NCBI GenBank assembly: GCA_003104895.1
Contig: PQAG01000065.1
Coordinates: 1 to 9,013, forward strand
DNA: 9,013 bases
Origin: Nitrosomonadales bacterium
Lineage (GTDB): Bacteria; Pseudomonadota; Gammaproteobacteria; Burkholderiales; Sulfuricellaceae
Direction of reading: 5' to 3'
Shown here: piece after piece, positions 6,215 to 9,013 of the stretch
Layout: each line of letters opens with the position of its first letter
How positions within the stretch are numbered: the stretch's first letter is position 1
The notes under the pieces: generated by a model
What the model saw: only the letters and a program-made list of their open reading frames with translations
The model's database searches: none
Told to the model about the DNA's origin: nothing
Translations under genes and position numbers: made by a program

Positions 6215-6967
6215 ATGTTTAAACATCTGCGCGAAGATATTGCAGTGGTGTTCGAGCGCGACCCCGCTGCCCGCTCCCGTTTGGAGGTGTTGACCGCCTA
6301 TCCAGGGGTGCATGCCGTTCTTTTTCATCGCCTCACGCATCGCCTTTGGGGCTGGAGATTTTTCTGGCTGGCGCGCTTTACTTCCCATTTTGCACGCTGG
6401 CTGACGGGTATCGAAATTCATCCCGGCGCGCGGCTGGGAAGGCGCGTTTTCATCGATCATGGCATGGGGGTGGTGATCGGGGAAACGGCCGAGCTTGGCG
6501 ATGATGTCACGCTCTATCACGGCGTCACGCTGGGTGGAACTTCGTGGAAGAAAGGCAAGCGTCATCCCACGCTGGGCAAGGGGGTGGTGATCGGCGCCGG
6601 GGCCAAGGTGCTGGGGCCGATATTTGTTGGCGATGGCGCCAAGATCGGCTCAAATGCCGTGGTGGTCAAGGATGTCCCGGCGGGGGCGACTGCGGTGGGT
6701 ATCCCGGCGCGCATTGTGGATGGCGCGCAGGCCGAGAAGCGGGAAAATCAGGCCAAGAAAATGGGATTTTCTGCCTATGCCATCAGCGAGGACATGAACG
6801 ATCCCATGGTCAAGGCCGTGCATAGCCTGCTCGATCATACGGTGGTCACCGACCATCGCATCCAGCAGATACTCGATCATCTGGCTCGCCTGGGCGTGGA
6901 AATCAGCGATGCCGAGAAGGCGGCGGAAAAGTTCGATGTCAATTATTTGAACAAAATAGTTGACTAA
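6215..6967 (+). CDS. cysE: Serine O-acetyltransferase CysE (short-N-terminus type)
   Basis: Transfers acetyl from acetyl-CoA to L-serine to make O-acetylserine, the committed step of cysteine synthesis. The 250-residue protein has a left-handed beta-helix of hexapeptide repeats (about 65-168) carrying the active-site segments GIEIHP (65-70), IDHGMGVVIGETAELG (80-95, catalytic His82), GVTLGGT (103-109), KRHP (115-118) and GIPARIV (162-168). Compared with the 273-residue E. coli enzyme, the N-terminal helical domain is shortened, as in Bacillus-type CysE. Compared with that type, there is an unusual tail of about 80 residues (170-250), mostly helical in appearance. The start MFKHLREDIAVVFERDPAAR is typical, although no clear ribosome binding site precedes the ATG. 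It lies 47 nt after trmJ and 57 nt before iscR, with an IscR-like site on each side. This implies that cysteine supply is co-regulated with Fe-S assembly. Its last codons are part of the iscR operator. Confidence 0.95.
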   Translation: MFKHLREDIAVVFERDPAARSRLEVLTAYPGVHAVLFHRLTHRLWGWRFFWLARFTSHFARWLTGIEIHPGARLGRRVFIDHGMGVVIGETAELGDDVTLYHGVTLGGTSWKKGKRHPTLGKGVVIGAGAKVLGPIFVGDGAKIGSNAVVVKDVPAGATAVGIPARIVDGAQAEKRENQAKKMGFSAYAISEDMNDPMVKAVHSLLDHTVVTDHRIQQILDHLARLGVEISDAEKAAEKFDVNYLNKIVD

Positions 6968-6968
6968 A
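6954..6968 (+). repeat. 15-nt direct repeat, copy 2
   Basis: Second exact copy of AAATAGTTGACTAAA (first at 6154-6168). It encodes the final Ile-Val-Asp-stop of CysE and forms the core of the iscR operator. Confidence 0.85.
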
Positions 6969-6980
6969 ATAGTATGGTTT
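6956..6980 (+). promoter_or_regulatory. Putative IscR type-1 operator upstream of iscR (autoregulation)
   Basis: Left arm ATAGTTGACT, spacer AAAAT, right arm AGTATGGTTT. I count 22 of 25 agreements with the E. coli type-1 IscR consensus; the left arm is perfect and the right arm is degenerate. It covers the -35 and nearly all of the spacer of the iscR promoter, so bound IscR should block RNA polymerase. This matches the well-known autorepression of iscR in other bacteria. No second convincing site was found further downstream. Confidence 0.7.
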
Positions 6981-6988
6981 AATATAGT
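6960..6988 (+). promoter_or_regulatory. Sigma70-like promoter for iscR and the isc genes
   Basis: The -35 TTGACT (6960-6965) and -10 TATAGT (6983-6988) are spaced by 17 nt, each hexamer five of six to consensus. Expected start near 6995 gives a leader of about 30 nt. The -35 overlaps the last codons of cysE. Confidence 0.75.
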
Positions 6989-7024
6989 GCTGACCGGGAT
7001 GCACTTATTACAAAGAGGCTAAAC

Positions 7025-7492
7025 ATGCGTTTGACCACCAAAGGACGTTTTGCGGTAACCGCGATGATTGATCTGGCCATGCGCCATGGCGAGGGGCCGG
7101 TGACGCTGGCCGGGATCAGCGACCGGCAACGGATATCCTTGTCGTATCTGGAGCAGCTGTTCGGCAAGCTGCGCCGCCATGGCCTGGTCGAGAGCGTGCG
7201 CGGGCCGGGCGGTGGCTATTGTCTGGCCAGGGAGCTTGAAGGGATTTCCGTGGCGGACATCATCCAGGCGGTGGATGAGCCGATTGACGCCACCAAGTGC
7301 GGCGGCATGGGAAATTGCCACGACGACCTGCCCTGCATGACGCACGAACTGTGGACCAATCTCAATGTGAAGATTTTTGATTACCTGCAGTCGGTGAGCC
7401 TGGCCCAGCTGGTTGCGTCGCAGCACGGGAGCAAGCGCCCAGCCCAGCTGGACAAGCGCTTCAATCACGGCGAGGCGGCCCTTCTGGCCTGA
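7025..7492 (+). CDS. iscR: Fe-S cluster assembly transcriptional regulator IscR
   Basis: A 155-residue Rrf2-family winged-helix regulator that binds a [2Fe-2S] cluster, represses the isc operon when clusters are plentiful, and in apo form controls other promoters. The N-terminus MRLTTKGRFAVTAMIDLA is the family signature. The DNA-binding helix region spans about 28-60 (ISLSYLEQLFGKLRR, with E43 at the position known in E. coli to set site specificity), and the wing is GPGGGYCLAR (60-69). Cluster ligands are all present with E. coli numbering and spacing: C92, C98, C104 and H107 (C-x5-C-x5-C-x2-H). The ribosome binding site is good: AGAGG at 7014-7018, six bases before the ATG. Its own promoter carries a matching operator. 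The stop is 3 nt before the following desulfurase start, indicating an operon. Confidence 0.97.
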   Translation: MRLTTKGRFAVTAMIDLAMRHGEGPVTLAGISDRQRISLSYLEQLFGKLRRHGLVESVRGPGGGYCLARELEGISVADIIQAVDEPIDATKCGGMGNCHDDLPCMTHELWTNLNVKIFDYLQSVSLAQLVASQHGSKRPAQLDKRFNHGEAALLA

Positions 7493-7495
7493 TCC

Positions 7496-8644
7496 ATGGT
7501 CCAGGTCTATTTCGACCACAACGCCACGACCCCGCTCGATGAGGGCGTGCTGGCGGCGATGATGCCCTGGATGCAGGGCCAGTTCGGCAATCCCTCCAGC
7601 CGGCATGGTTTTGGCCGCGTAGCGCGCCAGGCGGTGGAAGTAGCGCGCGAGCGGGTGGCGGATGCCGTGGGGGCGCATCCTTCGCAGGTGGTGTTCACCA
7701 GCGGCGGCACCGAGGCCAACAATCTGGCCATTCGCGGCATGGCGGCGGTGTTATCACCATCGCAGGTGGTGTGGGGAAGCATCGAGCATCCCTGCGTGGC
7801 CAAACCATGCCTGAGCCTGAAAATGCAGGGCTGGGCGCTGCGCCCGCTGGCAGTGGATTCTGCCGGCCGGTTTGACATGGTCGATCTGGCGCAGGCGTTG
7901 CAGGCGAAGACTGGCCTGGTCAGCGTGATGCTGGCCAACAACGAGACCGGTGTTTTGCAGGATGTGGCCTTTATCGCACGGCAGGCGCGTGCGGCGGGTG
8001 CCTGTGTGCATACCGATGCGGTGCAGGCGCTGGGCAAGATCAGGCTGGATTTTGCTGCGCTTGGCGTGCATGCCATGAGCTTGTCGGCACACAAGGTTTA
8101 CGGGCCGAAAGGCGTCGGCGCGCTGGTTCTCGACAAGCGTGTCGAACTGCTGCCCCAGATGACCGGGGGCGGGCACGAAAAAGGACTGCGTGCCGGCACC
8201 GAGAACGTGCCGGGCATTATCGGCTTTGCGGCAGCCTGCGAGCTGGCAAACGGCCGCATGGAGCAGGATGGGCGGCGGTTTGGCCTGATGAGGGCCGAAC
8301 TGGAAGCGGGCGTGGCGGCGCTGGGCGGCGTGATATTCGGCGCTCGGGCGCAGCGTCTGGCGAATACCAGCTACTTCGCTTTTCCCGGCGTCGAAGGGGA
8401 AACGCTGCTGATGGCGCTGGACCGGGCGGGATTTGCGGTGGCCAGCGGCTCTGCCTGCTCCAGCGGCAGCGCCGAGCCAAGCCCGGTGCTGCTGGCCATG
8501 GGGGTCGAGCCGGAGCTGGCCAAAGGCGCGGTCCGGGTGAGCCTGGGACGCAGCAACAGCATGCAGCAGATAGAGGAATTTGTGAGGGTCTTGCAGGTGG
8601 AACTGGAACGTCTGCGAACCCTGTCAGCTGTAGCAGTCATGTGA
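7496..8644 (+). CDS. NifS/IscS-family cysteine desulfurase, paralogue preceding iscS
   Basis: A complete 382-residue class V aminotransferase-fold, PLP-dependent enzyme expected to remove sulfur from cysteine, yielding alanine and an enzyme persulfide. Visible residues: N-terminal YFDHNATTP (5-13), FTSGGTEANN (67-76), PLP-stacking His98 in SIEHP, ANNETG (147-152), HTDAVQ (172-177), the PLP-Schiff-base lysine K200 in LSAHKVYGPKG, RAGTENVPG (232-240), and the persulfide Cys321 in SGSACSSGSAEPS. The loop after the Cys reads SSGSAEPS, NifS-like rather than the TSASLEPS of E. coli IscS, and the protein is about 20 residues shorter than IscS. The start lies 3 nt after the iscR stop with no good ribosome binding site, so translation is likely coupled to iscR. 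It is followed after 16 nt by the true iscS. It may be a specialised sulfur donor (nif-like, thiolation or another pathway) or a partly redundant copy. I do not assign a symbol because NifS-like and IscS2 are both in use for such paralogues. Confidence 0.93.
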   Translation: MVQVYFDHNATTPLDEGVLAAMMPWMQGQFGNPSSRHGFGRVARQAVEVARERVADAVGAHPSQVVFTSGGTEANNLAIRGMAAVLSPSQVVWGSIEHPCVAKPCLSLKMQGWALRPLAVDSAGRFDMVDLAQALQAKTGLVSVMLANNETGVLQDVAFIARQARAAGACVHTDAVQALGKIRLDFAALGVHAMSLSAHKVYGPKGVGALVLDKRVELLPQMTGGGHEKGLRAGTENVPGIIGFAAACELANGRMEQDGRRFGLMRAELEAGVAALGGVIFGARAQRLANTSYFAFPGVEGETLLMALDRAGFAVASGSACSSGSAEPSPVLLAMGVEPELAKGAVRVSLGRSNSMQQIEEFVRVLQVELERLRTLSAVAVM

Positions 8645-8660
8645 TTTTTTGGAGAATGTA

Positions 8661-9013
8661 ATGAAGTTGCCGATTTATCTGGATTATTCCGCAACCACGC
8701 CGGTGGACCCGCGCGTCGCGGAGAAGATGATCCCTTACCTGACCGAGAAATTCGGCAACCCGGCGAGCCGTTCCCACGCCTTCGGCTGGGAAGCCGACGA
8801 GGCGGTGGAGAACGCCCGCAAGCAGGTGGCTGCGCTGGTCAACGCCGACCCCAAGGAAATCGTCTGGACCTCCGGCGCGACCGAATCCAACAACCTCGCC
8901 ATCAAGGGCGCCGCGCACTTCTACTCCGGCAAGGGCAAGCATCTCATCACCGTGGCCACCGAGCACAAGGCGGTGCTGGACACCTGCCGTGAGCTGGAGC
9001 GCCAGGGCTTCGA
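8661..9013 (+). CDS. iscS: Cysteine desulfurase IscS (5' part; continues past window)
   Basis: The first 117 residues of the housekeeping Fe-S cluster desulfurase, which passes sulfur from cysteine to the scaffold IscU and to tRNA thiolation. The opening MKLPIYLDYSATTPVDPRVA is identical or nearly so to E. coli IscS. FGNPASRSHAFGW (31-43), TSGATESNNLAIKGAA (70-85) and the PLP-stacking His102 in TEHKAVLDTCR (100-110) are all IscS hallmarks. The ribosome binding site is strong: GGAG at 8651-8654, six bases before the ATG. This gives independent translation initiation, unlike the preceding paralogue. In related organisms iscU, iscA, hscB, hscA and fdx follow; they would lie beyond the right edge. 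The catalytic Lys and persulfide Cys are outside the window. Confidence 0.97.
   Translation, partial: MKLPIYLDYSATTPVDPRVAEKMIPYLTEKFGNPASRSHAFGWEADEAVENARKQVAALVNADPKEIVWTSGATESNNLAIKGAAHFYSGKGKHLITVATEHKAVLDTCRELERQGF

Noticed and set aside
7019..7678. A 219-codon minus-strand frame opposite iscR and the desulfurase start
   Set aside because: It crosses two well-supported plus-strand genes and has no recognisable motif, so it is treated as an antisense shadow.

Overview
The window reads as a chromosomal segment of a betaproteobacterium, probably of the Nitrosomonadales (Gallionellaceae/Sulfuricellaceae-like). This rests on the gene order suhB / trmJ-cysE-iscR-desulfurase-iscS, the protein sequences and the moderately GC-rich composition; no search was run. 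There is no sign of phage, insertion sequence, CRISPR, tRNA or rRNA. Seven complete genes and two genes cut by the window edges account for almost all bases.

Left part (1-4560) is a sensory or transport-like block. On the minus strand a lipoprotein of the PhnD-like periplasmic binding family (3255-2353) is followed after 10 nt by a membrane-anchored HAMP-PAS-GGDEF-EAL protein (2342 to beyond base 1). Its GGDEF motif, I-site and all visible EAL catalytic residues are intact. Divergent from this pair, across a 171-nt intergenic region, is a second exported binding protein of the branched-chain amino acid type (3427-4560, plus). No ABC permease or ATPase gene is visible beside either binding protein, so a ligand-sensing module controlling cyclic-di-GMP is a reasonable hypothesis.

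Middle part (4590-6167) holds suhB (inositol-phosphatase family, minus) and trmJ (tRNA 2'-O-methyltransferase, plus). They face away from each other with only 12 nt between start codons, so each promoter must lie in or near the other's coding region.

Right part (6215-9013) is a cysteine and iron-sulfur block, all on the plus strand: cysE (serine acetyltransferase), iscR (Fe-S-sensing repressor with its full Cys3His ligand set), a NifS/IscS-type cysteine desulfurase paralogue, and the true iscS, which runs off the right edge. The logic is coherent: CysE makes O-acetylserine for cysteine, the desulfurases take sulfur from cysteine, and IscR senses cluster sufficiency. The most striking non-coding signal is a pair of near-identical IscR type-1-like operators, each superimposed on a sigma70-like promoter (TTGACT, 17-nt spacer, AATAAT or TATAGT). 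They sit exactly 800 bp apart over the last codons and stop of trmJ and of cysE. They suggest that cysE, as well as iscR and its downstream genes, is under IscR control.
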